A stretch of DNA of 35,887 nt from Candidatus Doudnabacteria bacterium RIFCSPHIGHO2_01_FULL_46_24 (GTDB lineage Bacteria; Patescibacteriota; Doudnabacteria; UBA920; O2-02-FULL-48-8). The stretch is taken from assembly GCA_001777575.1 (NCBI GenBank), contig MFEL01000004.1, positions 1-35,887 of the forward strand, read 5' to 3'. Within the stretch, counting starts at the first letter, position 1. Each line of letters starts with the position of its first letter. Of the stretch, positions 6,492 to 13,989 are shown piece after piece. The notes under the pieces are model-generated. The model did no database searches and was not told the DNA's origin. It saw nothing but the letters and a program-made list of their open reading frames with translations. Position numbers and translations under genes: made by a program.

Positions 6492-8384
6492 TTAAGTAGA
6501 GACAACTGAAGGCAGACCCCGATCCAATTCTTGCAGACCTTTCTTGACCAGTTTTTCCTTAGGCATGACATCCACCAGCAGACGTTCAAAATCTTCCCGT
6601 TCAATGGTCTCAACTTCAATCAATTTCTTGGCAATCAATTCCAGATACTTCTTGTACTTCTTGATGATGTCCAGCGCCTGCTTGTAGGCCTTGTCAATGA
6701 AATTGGCCACCTCTTCGTCGATTTTGGCCGCGACCTTCTCGGAATAATTTTTCTGCTCCGCGATCTCACGGCCTAAAAAAATCATGTCATGGTGCTCGCC
6801 GAAAGTCATGGGCCCTAAATTTTCCGACATGCCATAGACCGTAACCAGTTTTCTGGCCAGGTTCGTGGCGACTTTCAAATCGCTGGATGCCCCCGTGGTC
6901 AATTCATTGAACACCAGTTTCTCCGTGGCATAACCGCCCAATGACACGGCTAAATCTGCCAAAAATTCCGACTTGGAATGCAAGTTTTTGTCCTCAGTCG
7001 GCAGTTTCATGGTATAGCCGGCCGCGCGGCCGCGGGAGACGATGGAAACTTTATGCACCGGATCAGCGTGCGGCATGACCGTGGCCACCAAGGCATGCCC
7101 GGCTTCATGCCAGGCCGCGATTTCTTTTTCTTTCTTGGACAAAAGATGGCTTTTGCGCTCAGGTCCCAGCATGACTTTTTCAATCGCCTCGATCAACTCA
7201 AGCTGTCCCACCTCGCGCATGTTTTTTCGGGCTGACAAAATCGCCCCTTCATTCATTAAATTCGCCAAATCCGCGCCGGAAAATCCCGGCGTGCGTTCGG
7301 CGATCACGCGCAAATTGACTGCCTTGGATAGAGGCTTGTTCTTAGTATGGATCTTCAAAATCGCCTCGCGGTCGGCAATGTCCGGATGGTCCAGCACGAC
7401 CTGCCGGTCAAACCGACCTGGCCGCAAAAGCGCCGGATCCAAAACATCTGGCCGGTTGGTGGCGGCAATGACAATGACATTGGCATCTTGCTCAAACCCG
7501 TCCATCTCCACCAAAATCTGATTCAACGTCTGCTCGCGCTCGTCATGCGAGCCGCCCAAGCCGGCACCGCGCTGCCGGCCCACCGCGTCAATTTCATCAA
7601 TGAAGACAATACAAGGCGCATTTCTTTTGGCTTTCTTAAACAAATCCCGCACGCGGGAGGCCCCCACCCCTACAAACATCTCCACAAATTCCGAGCCGGA
7701 GATATGGAAGAAAGGCACGTTGGCTTCCCCGGCTACAGCCCGGGCCACCAAAGTTTTACCCACTCCGGGAGGACCGAGCAGTAGAACACCTTTGGGGATG
7801 CGCGCACCAAGAGAGAAAAATTTTTGCGGGTAGCGCAAAAATTCCACAATCTCTTTCAATTCCTCTTTGGCTTCCTTGATCCCCGCCACATCGGCAAACG
7901 TCACGCGTTTTCTGCGATCGGACTGCTCCATCAGTTTCGCGCCTGACTGACCGAAAGACATGGCGCGGTTGTTGCTTCCCTGCACTTGCCTCATCAAAAA
8001 CCAGATGAAGGCGGCAATCAGCAAAAACGGGACCAAAAACGGCAGGATGGTGGAGAACAGCAGCGAAGAAGCGCCGCCCTCTTTCACCTCAATTTTGATT
8101 TCTTTGATTTTGGCCGGCTCCACTCCGTAATTGTTCAAAGTTTCACTCAAAGCCACTTCCCGCTCTTTGTTGGCCCGCTGTTTGGCGCCGTCTTTCAAAA
8201 AAACCAGCAACCTGTCGTCCGAGACTTCGATTTTTTCCACCTGCCCGGCATTGACCTCTTCCGCTATCTGGGAGATGGACACTTCCGGCACCCCCTTGTC
8301 CTCGGTCTCAAAAAAGCTGAAAGCCCCGGCCACGACCAGGAAAATCGCGATAATAAACAGAATGTTTCGAATAAAACGATTCAT
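6492..8384 (-). CDS. ftsH: ATP-dependent zinc metalloprotease FtsH
   Basis: FtsH is a membrane-anchored AAA+ protease that extracts and degrades membrane and regulatory proteins. Order of parts: TM 5-22, extracytoplasmic domain to about 105, TM 107-131, AAA module with Walker A GPPGVGKT (204-211), Walker B IVFIDEID (259-266) and the SRH region RPGRFDRQ, then the Zn site HEAGH (426-430) with the third ligand in TTGASSDL. The pore motif is [14 protein letters not shown]. At 630 residues the length is typical. It lies upstream of the 261-residue membrane protein and tRNA-Val and downstream of tRNA-Leu. Confidence 0.97.
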   Translation of the reverse strand: MNRFIRNILFIIAIFLVVAGAFSFFETEDKGVPEVSISQIAEEVNAGQVEKIEVSDDRLLVFLKDGAKQRANKEREVALSETLNNYGVEPAKIKEIKIEVKEGGASSLLFSTILPFLVPFLLIAAFIWFLMRQVQGSNNRAMSFGQSGAKLMEQSDRRKRVTFADVAGIKEAKEELKEIVEFLRYPQKFFSLGARIPKGVLLLGPPGVGKTLVARAVAGEANVPFFHISGSEFVEMFVGVGASRVRDLFKKAKRNAPCIVFIDEIDAVGRQRGAGLGGSHDEREQTLNQILVEMDGFEQDANVIVIAATNRPDVLDPALLRPGRFDRQVVLDHPDIADREAILKIHTKNKPLSKAVNLRVIAERTPGFSGADLANLMNEGAILSARKNMREVGQLELIEAIEKVMLGPERKSHLLSKKEKEIAAWHEAGHALVATVMPHADPVHKVSIVSRGRAAGYTMKLPTEDKNLHSKSEFLADLAVSLGGYATEKLVFNELTTGASSDLKVATNLARKLVTVYGMSENLGPMTFGEHHDMIFLGREIAEQKNYSEKVAAKIDEEVANFIDKAYKQALDIIKKYKKYLELIAKKLIEVETIEREDFERLLVDVMPKEKLVKKGLQELDRGLPSVVST

Positions 8385-8443
8385 GTGGTTTTTAATATAA
8401 TCATTTGCTAAAAAATTTTACGTGAAAACCAGCCTGCTGTCAA

Positions 8444-8528
8444 TGGTGCCTGGGGAGAGATTCGAACTCTCAATCCTTTCGGAACATGGTCCTAAGCCAT
8501 GCGCGTATGCCAATTCCGCCACCCAGGC
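8444..8528 (-). tRNA. tRNA-Leu (TAG)
   Basis: Class II tRNA on the minus strand: acceptor GCCTGGG/CCCAGGC, anticodon stem CATGG/CCATG with loop CTTAGGA (anticodon TAG), a variable arm TCCGAAAGGA, T-arm GAGAGTTCGAATCTCTC, discriminator A and encoded CCA. Confidence 0.95.
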
Positions 8529-8554
8529 ATGCATCTGTTCCAATTTTAACATAA

Positions 8555-8602
8555 AAACGAAAAGCCCGAGAGCTGTCCGGTTAAAGACAACATACCTCGG
8601 GC
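8555..8602 (-). terminator. Terminator of the DHH/MYG1-like gene
   Basis: On the minus strand GCCCGAG (8596-8602) pairs with CTCGGGC (8564-8570) and is followed by TTTTCGTTTTT. It lies 25 bases after the stop of the gene at 8627 and just before tRNA-Leu. Confidence 0.8.
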
Positions 8603-8626
8603 CTACTACTTGCAAACTTGCCATGA

Positions 8627-10030
8627 TTAGAACGACGCGACGGGGACGGATCCGGACTTGTCCGGCGCGGCCATCACCACGTCTTCGGCGATCAGTGCCT
8701 TGCCGCCGGTGTTGGCCGAAGGGGGCGAGTCTTTCGCCCGCCCTTTGGTATGCTCGCCCACCGTGGCCGTCAGCCTGTCTGCCTTCTGCAGAGCTTCTGA
8801 CAGCAAGGCGACATGCTCTTTGAAGATCTGAATGGTAGGGTCTTCCAGACCGACAAAGGTCTGCAGACTGACCATAATAACAAATTCGCCAGTCTTGCCA
8901 CCCAGTTTGAGAGTGACTTGGACATCGAGAATCTGGATGAACCGCTTGATCGCGGAAATCCAGACCGAATCCCCCAACGGGCACGCCTCTACATCCTGGC
9001 TGGACTGGTCTGACCCCCACAGGATCGTCCCTGACCCTGGGATGAGGTAGGTGATGCAGCCCTGGACGGTTTCAGCCGCCAGCTGCTCGCCAGTCAGCGC
9101 CCGCTTATCGTCGTTGCGCTTAAGCTCGCGCTTGCGCAGTTCAACGACGATCCGGCGGACATCGAGGTTTATGGTCACCTCGGTCCCGTCAGACAGCGTG
9201 ACCCTGATGTTGTCCGTGGTCCAGAGGCCGACATGGCCCTTGCTGGTGCGCTTGAACACGAGGTGCGCCCCCAGCTTGCGGGCCACCACCGGCGCGTACG
9301 AGTTGTCCGCGTCCGGCTGCTTGGCGCTGATGATGGCGAGCTTGAGCGTAATCTGAGTCCCTGGGATTTTGAACTCATCCCACTGGATCTGATTCTTCGC
9401 CACCATGTTCAGCATGCAGGTATAAAACCCGATGCTGTCAGCCAGATCCACGAACAGATCCTGGAATGTCGCGTGCGCTACGAGCCGTGCCACGTCTGCC
9501 ATGGTCTTCGGCAGCGTTTCAAGCTTTGGCATCAGCACTGCTGGCAACTGAAGCGTGCGCCTGCACAGTCCTTCCCACACGCGCCAGCGCTTCTTGACCA
9601 TGTTCGGCAGTTCACGCGACCCCACACCCCGGTTCCGGTCTGCCCAACGGGTATACCGAACCAGATCGTGAAGTGCCGCGATGAACGCCTGGCCGAGCTG
9701 CTTGCTGAACCCCAACAAGACGCCGACCTTTTTCATGACCAACTCTGCAGCACACGTATACTCCCCGCGGCCATGCTCGTCCAGATCGCTGCCGCCGATG
9801 CCAAGCAGATACACCCCATGCTTCTCAAGCTCCTGCCAGGACACAGCCCCGGCCAATTCCGCAGGCAATTCAACGCCTGCCTCCCGGAGCTTCTCGGCCG
9901 TGATGTCGTCGGGGTTACCGACCTCGACGAGCTCTGCCTGGGCCATGCCAGACATAAGCAAGCGCAGCTGCAGTTCGCCGACAAACTCATCGTTGTGCCG
10001 ACGCCGGTGGGTCACGATCCATCGCTTCAT
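8627..10030 (-). CDS. DHH/MYG1-like putative metal-dependent phosphoesterase, divergent
   Basis: A 467-residue protein that does not match a well-characterised enzyme. The N-terminus IVTHRRRHNDEF (5-16) looks like the first metal-binding motif of DHH/MYG1-type proteins (TH..PD.DE), and LLGIGGSDLDEHG (75-87) resembles the D-x-D-H-H motif with Glu in place of the first His. A later segment (ARKLGAHLVFKRTSKGHVGLW, then RIVVELRKRE) is reminiscent of the C-terminal part of MYG1-like proteins. The last 60 residues are low-complexity. GGAGG sits 6 bases before the ATG. It is GC-rich, has its own terminator and shares a palindromic -35 region with the operon at 10343. Function is inferred only at superfamily level. 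Confidence 0.55.
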   Translation of the reverse strand: MKRWIVTHRRRHNDEFVGELQLRLLMSGMAQAELVEVGNPDDITAEKLREAGVELPAELAGAVSWQELEKHGVYLLGIGGSDLDEHGRGEYTCAAELVMKKVGVLLGFSKQLGQAFIAALHDLVRYTRWADRNRGVGSRELPNMVKKRWRVWEGLCRRTLQLPAVLMPKLETLPKTMADVARLVAHATFQDLFVDLADSIGFYTCMLNMVAKNQIQWDEFKIPGTQITLKLAIISAKQPDADNSYAPVVARKLGAHLVFKRTSKGHVGLWTTDNIRVTLSDGTEVTINLDVRRIVVELRKRELKRNDDKRALTGEQLAAETVQGCITYLIPGSGTILWGSDQSSQDVEACPLGDSVWISAIKRFIQILDVQVTLKLGGKTGEFVIMVSLQTFVGLEDPTIQIFKEHVALLSEALQKADRLTATVGEHTKGRAKDSPPSANTGGKALIAEDVVMAAPDKSGSVPVASF

Positions 10031-10100
10031 GGAATTCCTCCAGTTTTTTCAAAAAGTGTGCAACGAGAAACTGCATCACCCATATTGCGGGCAACAGGAA

Positions 10101-10129
10101 AATCTAGCACATCTTGACATTTCTGTCAA
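10101..10129 (-). promoter_or_regulatory. Promoter of the DHH/MYG1-like gene
   Basis: Minus-strand -35 TTGACA (10124-10129), 17-base spacer, extended -10 TGC-TAGATT (10101-10109). The predicted start near 10094 gives a leader of about 65 bases. The -35 is one arm of the palindrome TTGACATTTCTGTCAA. Confidence 0.75.
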
Positions 10130-10142
10130 TATCTGCTAAGAT
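10114..10142 (+). promoter_or_regulatory. Promoter of the four-gene envelope operon
   Basis: -35 TTGACA (10114-10119), 17-base spacer, extended -10 TGC-TAAGAT (10134-10142). It forms a back-to-back pair with the minus promoter: both -35 boxes lie in one 16-bp palindrome (10114-10129). Confidence 0.8.
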
Positions 10143-10342
10143 ACGCGGTCAATCATGCCTGTCTCGCCAAAGCGCAAGCGACGGCGGAACTGCCTCCCTA
10201 TTTGTAGCAGGGAAAGCGTGATAGATCTTTGACAACGTTAGTTCGCTGGGATTGTTTTGTGTCGAGTGGAAACATTCGGCATGAGGCAATCTCGCGTTTA
10301 GATCTCACAAACACAGATCCCGCGATGCGGGGGAGGACAGTC
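10143..10342 (+). promoter_or_regulatory. Long 5' leader of the four-gene operon
   Basis: About 190 transcribed bases precede the first gene. A hairpin CCCGC-GAT-GCGGG (10319-10331) runs directly into the ribosome binding site GGGGAGG (10330-10336), so folding could limit access to it. A weaker second promoter (TTGACA 10229-10234, then TTGTTT) is possible. A 25-codon ORF beginning MPVSPKRKRRRNC has no Shine-Dalgarno and is not called. Confidence 0.45.
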
Positions 10343-11065
10343 ATGGCAGATGATCGCAGAGATAATCGCCGCGATCGCGGCAATGGCCGCGACAAAGGTC
10401 GCGGCAAGGGCGACAAGCCCAAGCAAGACCCCAGACCAGTCCTGAAGGTGTCTGGGGTTCAATCACAGGTGTTCGTTACGGTCACGGTTCCCGGCAAGCC
10501 CCAGCCCGGCGCGCTCGTCACATTTGGCGCCGGTCCCGAAGGCAATGCTGAACGGAACCGCGTGAAGATCGGCGACAAGCCGGTTGCCGTGCGAGTGGAA
10601 ACCGACGGCGTGGCCCGCGGCATGATCGACATGTCCAAGGGCTCGTCGGACGCCACCCACATGGCCGCGTGCTTCCAGGGCCGCTACTCCGAGCCGGTTG
10701 AAATCCCGGCCGAGGGCGAACCGAAGAAAGAGACAAGCGGCAAGAAGAAGGCTCGTCTCAAGGTTCTGCCGGAAGGCGACCAGGACTCCATGGATATGAA
10801 ATACGCCATGGAAATCCTGACCTACGATGAGAAGGGCGAAAAACCAACGACGGGAGTGGTCGAGTTCGCCGCGAGCGAGAGTGTCACGCTCGTGAATCGA
10901 GCCGCTAATACCATCCTCGCTACCAACGTCAAGTTTTTCACCCTCAACGTCGGAGCCAACGGTCGCCTGCTTCTGGAAGTGCAATACTCTGGACTGGAGT
11001 GCCGGATCAGCTTCCGGCATGCGGAAACCGACGAGCGAGCGGATAAAACCCTCGCGTTTCTCTAG
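10343..11065 (+). CDS. Unknown protein: basic Arg/Gly-rich N-terminus plus two Ig-like beta domains
   Basis: A 240-residue protein. Residues 1-30 are a charged, Arg/Gly/Asp-rich disordered segment. Residues 35-120 (VFVTVTVPGKPQPGALVTF, then VRVETDGVARGMID) and 150-240 (ILTYDEKGEKPTTGVVEFA, then LNVGANGRLLLEVQY) both show the G-x-P..G..V.F...T...G.A pattern of bacterial Ig-like (Big) domains. No signal peptide or membrane helix is seen, so it is probably cytoplasmic or peripheral. The start MADDRR is chosen because GGGGAGG lies 6 bases upstream. First gene of a four-gene operon; the next gene starts 10 bases after its stop. Confidence 0.7.
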   Translation: MADDRRDNRRDRGNGRDKGRGKGDKPKQDPRPVLKVSGVQSQVFVTVTVPGKPQPGALVTFGAGPEGNAERNRVKIGDKPVAVRVETDGVARGMIDMSKGSSDATHMAACFQGRYSEPVEIPAEGEPKKETSGKKKARLKVLPEGDQDSMDMKYAMEILTYDEKGEKPTTGVVEFAASESVTLVNRAANTILATNVKFFTLNVGANGRLLLEVQYSGLECRISFRHAETDERADKTLAFL

Positions 11066-11075
11066 GGAGACTGAC

Positions 11076-11738
11076 ATGGCTTCAATTCGCGATTGGATCA
11101 ACGCTGATGTCATGGTCCACAAGGTCCTGGACATCATCGTCCAATTCTTGTCGGACCTCGGCGCCGAACACGTCGCCCGGACCTTCTTTAGGGGCGGCTT
11201 TCAGCCTGCTGACCGCGCCCTGCTCGAAAAAGTCACCAAGCTCGCGGCTGAGGGCAAGCGCGGTGAAGCGGCTGAAGCGTTGCGGCCCAGGCTGAAGGGC
11301 TTGGGACCCGAAGACGAGTCCATCATGGACTCGGACCGGCTGGCGTTGTACCGAATGGCTCGCGCCCTCGGTGCAGCCAGTCCAGTCGCCCTCGCGCAGC
11401 TTGCCGCCTTGGACACGTTCCTGGCGGCACTGCCGGATGATGTGCGGGCCAAGCAACGGCTGCAGCACACCATCGAACCCAACCGCGCGGTGCGGCGCGC
11501 CAACCTCATCCAGCTCGCGCTCATGCCTGACGACGCCGCGCGCGCCGCGTTTCTGCGCGGCGGCGGCGCGTTTGAAAAAGGCGACACGGAGAAGTTCATC
11601 GAAGCCCTGGAAGCATGGGCTTCGGCAAGGAACGCCGAGACGCGAGCGCGGATCGCTCTGAAACTCGCTCGCTGGCGAACACCCTTGCCCGCCTTTTCAT
11701 TCTGGCATAGGTGGTTCAACTTCAACCCCTTCAAGTAG
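11076..11738 (+). CDS. Unknown alpha-helical protein
   Basis: A 220-residue protein, Ala/Leu/Arg-rich and almost certainly all helical. It has repeat-like stretches (DRALLEKVTKLAAEGKRGEA, then KFIEALEAWASARNAETRAR) that resemble TPR-like or solenoid helices, and a Trp/Phe-rich end (FSFWHRWFNFNPFK) that could bind membrane or a partner. No signal peptide or catalytic motif is seen. It starts 10 bases after the previous stop with GGGAGA upstream. Position between an Ig-like protein and a polytopic membrane protein suggests a scaffold role in an envelope complex; this is inference. Confidence 0.65.
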   Translation: MASIRDWINADVMVHKVLDIIVQFLSDLGAEHVARTFFRGGFQPADRALLEKVTKLAAEGKRGEAAEALRPRLKGLGPEDESIMDSDRLALYRMARALGAASPVALAQLAALDTFLAALPDDVRAKQRLQHTIEPNRAVRRANLIQLALMPDDAARAAFLRGGGAFEKGDTEKFIEALEAWASARNAETRARIALKLARWRTPLPAFSFWHRWFNFNPFK

Positions 11739-11758
11739 TAGGATAGGAGACGATAACC

Positions 11759-12760
11759 ATGGCCCAACTGCTGCTTCTGTTGCCCGAGTGGTTGCGCAAC
11801 CTCTTCCTGGGGGTTGGCAACTGGACGCGGGAACACATCCACGAAACCGTCCACGTCCTGTTCAGGGCGCTGATTCTCAACGTCGGCCTGCTCGGGCTGG
11901 GACTGCTCTTGGCTCGTGTCGGATTCGCCGGCGATTGGCTATGGCTGATCGGCACGGGACGGTTTCTCACCGCCTTGGCCGGAATGCTGGCTGCCATCCT
12001 CTGGCTGTACATGTATGTACGGCTGTGGGTGTTGGCACAAGCAGGTATAGTCGGGGACACGGCCTTGATCGAATCGGTCAAGCAAGTTTCGAGGCCGCTG
12101 CCTGACAAGCCGATCGAGCTGCCGGAAATCTTCACGCAAGCGCGGGCCGACAAGGCCCTGCGTGCCGTGATGTCCGGCCTGGCCGCCGTAGCCGCGGGAA
12201 GCGCCTATGCCAGCCTGGTGCCGGTATTCACCAACCTCTCGCTATTCTTCGCGCTGGTGACACTGGCGTTCGCCACGGCATTCGCTATCTGGCCAAGCCC
12301 GGAGCAAAACCCGAGGCCAGTCGCGCGGAAGTGGCTCATGGTTCCTCTGGCGATCATGGTCATCTGCACGGTGTCGTTCTTCCGTCCGTTTGACGGCAGG
12401 CGCAACCTGCGGGTGAACTACGCCGAGGGTGAAGCTAGGCTTTCGACCGCGGAGTACGAAGCCGCGGGCATCGAACGCCTGAGCGAGGAGCGAAACGCCA
12501 TTCTAGCTCGGTTGCCGAACCTCACGGCCGCTGACCAGACGCGCCTGTCGGAGATCAACCAGCTGATCGCCGACATCCAGGCAGGCCGCTACACCAACCG
12601 GCCGAGCTCCTGGGACCTGGTCTCGGTCAAGGAGGCCTGGCAAAGCGCCAAAACGCCCGAGTTGAGCGAGGAACTCGTGGTGTTTCTGATCATCACGCTG
12701 CTGCTGGGTGCCTTACTTCTGCACTTAGCGACGCGGAAGTCAGGCGCGAGCACTCACTAA
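11759..12760 (+). CDS. Unknown polytopic membrane protein with coiled-coil loop
   Basis: A 333-residue protein with about six hydrophobic helices (near 36-56, 69-95, two between 138 and 178, 190-208, and 305-326). A long hydrophilic segment (about 210-300) includes a predicted coiled coil (ERLSEERNAILARLPNLTA, then DQTRLSEINQLIADIQAG). The N-terminus (LLLLLPEWLRNLFLG) looks amphipathic. A GGAGA site lies upstream of the ATG. Third gene of the operon and probably its membrane anchor. No family recognised. Confidence 0.7.
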   Translation: MAQLLLLLPEWLRNLFLGVGNWTREHIHETVHVLFRALILNVGLLGLGLLLARVGFAGDWLWLIGTGRFLTALAGMLAAILWLYMYVRLWVLAQAGIVGDTALIESVKQVSRPLPDKPIELPEIFTQARADKALRAVMSGLAAVAAGSAYASLVPVFTNLSLFFALVTLAFATAFAIWPSPEQNPRPVARKWLMVPLAIMVICTVSFFRPFDGRRNLRVNYAEGEARLSTAEYEAAGIERLSEERNAILARLPNLTAADQTRLSEINQLIADIQAGRYTNRPSSWDLVSVKEAWQSAKTPELSEELVVFLIITLLLGALLLHLATRKSGASTH

Positions 12761-12772
12761 GGAGACGACGCC

Positions 12773-13555
12773 ATGAAATACATCAAGTTGTTCATGATCG
12801 CCGCTGCCCTTGGGCTGCTCGTCTGGTTCCGGATCGTTCCAGCCATCCTGCCGCCGGCTGAGGCTGGGGTCCGCGCCATCAACTCGCTGGCTGATAGCCA
12901 CGAGAAGATCCGCGCACGTGAAGACAAGGCCGAAGTTGCTCCCCTCGTTGGGGGCGATGACCGGAACTTTGGGGCCGGACTCAAGGAGTTCGGCTCCAAA
13001 GACCACCTTCGGCAAGTTGATCGGCAGGCGGCGTTGGACCGGCAAAACGGCGCCATGCCGATTGCGCCCGACCCGTACGCGTTCATCCAGGCCACCAACC
13101 TCCATCCCCAGGGGTGCGTGCCGTTCAGCGAACCGGTGGTTATCTACGAAACCAGCGGGTATATCAGTTATCCGCGGTACTCGGAGCATGCCATGCACCC
13201 CGCGGACAACCCGTTCAACCCCAATCCAAATTACGAGGGGCGGGGGTTGTCGAGTCCATACGGGGTGCCGGCGCCGCCGCTTCTGGGGAAGGTCAACACT
13301 GTCCTTCCCTATCCGGACTACCAGCGCCATCTGGCGCTGTTGGTCCGAGCCACGGAGAAGGGTGTTTCTAGCGGCTGGCTGCCACTGTTGCCTAAGGTCG
13401 GCCAGACCGCGGCAATGCTGGACCCGGCCTCGTGGGGCAGGCACGGCTGCCTGGAGTTCAAAGTCAACCAGGAACCCCGGCTCCACGGGGAAATCACCGG
13501 CGGCTATCAATTCAAGTACATCGCCGCCGACAAGTATGTGGGTGTTCAGAATTAG
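12773..13555 (+). CDS. Unknown membrane-anchored extracytoplasmic protein
   Basis: A 260-residue protein with one N-terminal hydrophobic segment (6-26, FMIAAALGLLVWFRIVPAIL) that is a signal anchor or uncleaved signal; the rest is hydrophilic and Pro/Tyr/Asn-rich (for example NPFNPNPNYEGRG), as in secreted proteins. Two Cys (in PQGCVPFSE and GRHGCLEFK) could form a disulphide. AAGGAGA is 7 bases before the ATG and only 12 bases separate it from the previous stop. Last gene of the operon, followed by a strong terminator. Function unknown. Confidence 0.7.
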   Translation: MKYIKLFMIAAALGLLVWFRIVPAILPPAEAGVRAINSLADSHEKIRAREDKAEVAPLVGGDDRNFGAGLKEFGSKDHLRQVDRQAALDRQNGAMPIAPDPYAFIQATNLHPQGCVPFSEPVVIYETSGYISYPRYSEHAMHPADNPFNPNPNYEGRGLSSPYGVPAPPLLGKVNTVLPYPDYQRHLALLVRATEKGVSSGWLPLLPKVGQTAAMLDPASWGRHGCLEFKVNQEPRLHGEITGGYQFKYIAADKYVGVQN

Positions 13556-13582
13556 TTAGAAGGAGGATTCTGCCAAAGGCAG

Positions 13583-13621
13583 AGAGCGCTGATGTTTCGC
13601 AAGAACAACAGCGCTCTTTTG
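13583..13621 (+). terminator. Terminator of the four-gene operon
   Basis: Perfect 9-bp stem AGAGCGCTG (13583-13591) with CAGCGCTCT (13609-13617), 17-base loop, followed by TTTTGTTTTG. Confidence 0.85.
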
Positions 13622-13627
13622 TTTTGT

Positions 13628-13674
13628 CCCAAAAGGTACCTAAAAAAGGCATGGCAATTTTAGGTACCTTTGGG
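13628..13674. repeat. Long intergenic hairpin
   Basis: Arms CCCAAAAGGTACCTAAAA (13628-13645) and TTTTAGGTACCTTTGGG (13658-13674) pair along 17 bases with one bulged A. There is no T-run, so it is unlikely to be a second terminator. The rest of 13675-13740 shows nothing recognisable. Confidence 0.65.
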
Positions 13675-13740
13675 AAAGATCTCTCCACTCTCCGATCCAA
13701 GTTCGGGGTCGGTCGAGAACAAGGGCTAAATTCGCGACCA

Positions 13741-13769
13741 TTGACATAGGCCCACTTTTTTGCTAAAAT
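13741..13769 (+). promoter_or_regulatory. Promoter of the exported PEGA-like protein gene
   Basis: -35 TTGACA (13741-13746), 17-base spacer, extended -10 TGC-TAAAAT (13761-13769). The start near 13776 gives a leader of about 210 bases. Confidence 0.8.
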
Positions 13770-13809
13770 TATATGTTTCCAGGATGCTTTTTGAAAAGCG
13801 TAAGCCTGC

Positions 13810-13934
13810 AATTATTCCTCTCCTAGGATAGGAGGGGTTAGGGGAGGTACGGTTAAAGCATAAGCAATGTTTAGGCTTTAGCTCTACCCCCACCTACCCT
13901 CCAGCCCCCGGCGGCCAGTGAGGGAGGGAATTTC
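13810..13934. repeat. Inverted pair of purine/pyrimidine-rich elements in the leader of the 13990 gene
   Basis: Left element: CCTCTCCTA-GGA-TAGGAGGGG hairpin then TTAGGGGAGGTA. Right element, inverted: CTACCCCCACCTACCCTCC, then a GC-rich core and GAGGGAGGG. The two are imperfect reverse complements around a small AAAGC/GCTTT hairpin. CCCTCC can pair either with the left G-rich strand or with the local GGGAGGG, so alternative folds are possible upstream of the ribosome binding site AAGGAGGG (13973-13980). Confidence 0.55.
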
Positions 13935-13989
13935 TGTTCCAGGGGAGGAATAAACCAGACCTCAACATCGCCCAAGGAGGGCCAATACC

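Noticed and set aside
8422-8823. Plus-strand frame of 133 codons
   Set aside because: Covers tRNA-Leu, a terminator and the end of the DHH/MYG1-like gene in antisense.
9233-10117. Long plus-strand open frame (294 codons) opposite the DHH/MYG1-like gene
   Set aside because: Low-complexity, His/Arg-rich translation, no ribosome binding site, and it runs across the divergent promoter; it is a GC-rich shadow frame of the real gene.
10161-10228. 25-codon basic leader peptide (MPVSPKRKRRRNC) in the operon leader
   Set aside because: ATG has no Shine-Dalgarno, unlike every gene of the unit; likely chance.
10463-11137. Minus-strand frame of 224 codons over the Ig-like gene
   Set aside because: No ribosome binding site or promoter, spans two well-supported genes on the other strand.
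11201-11854. Minus-strand frame of 217 codons over the helical-protein gene
   Set aside because: Ala/Arg/Ser-rich shadow translation crossing a gene boundary; the plus-strand genes have proper start signals.
13565-13749. Possible small gene after AAGGAGG at 13560-13566, open to TAG at 13749
   Set aside because: It would need a CTG or ATT start, and its frame runs through a terminator hairpin, a second long hairpin and the -35 of the next promoter.
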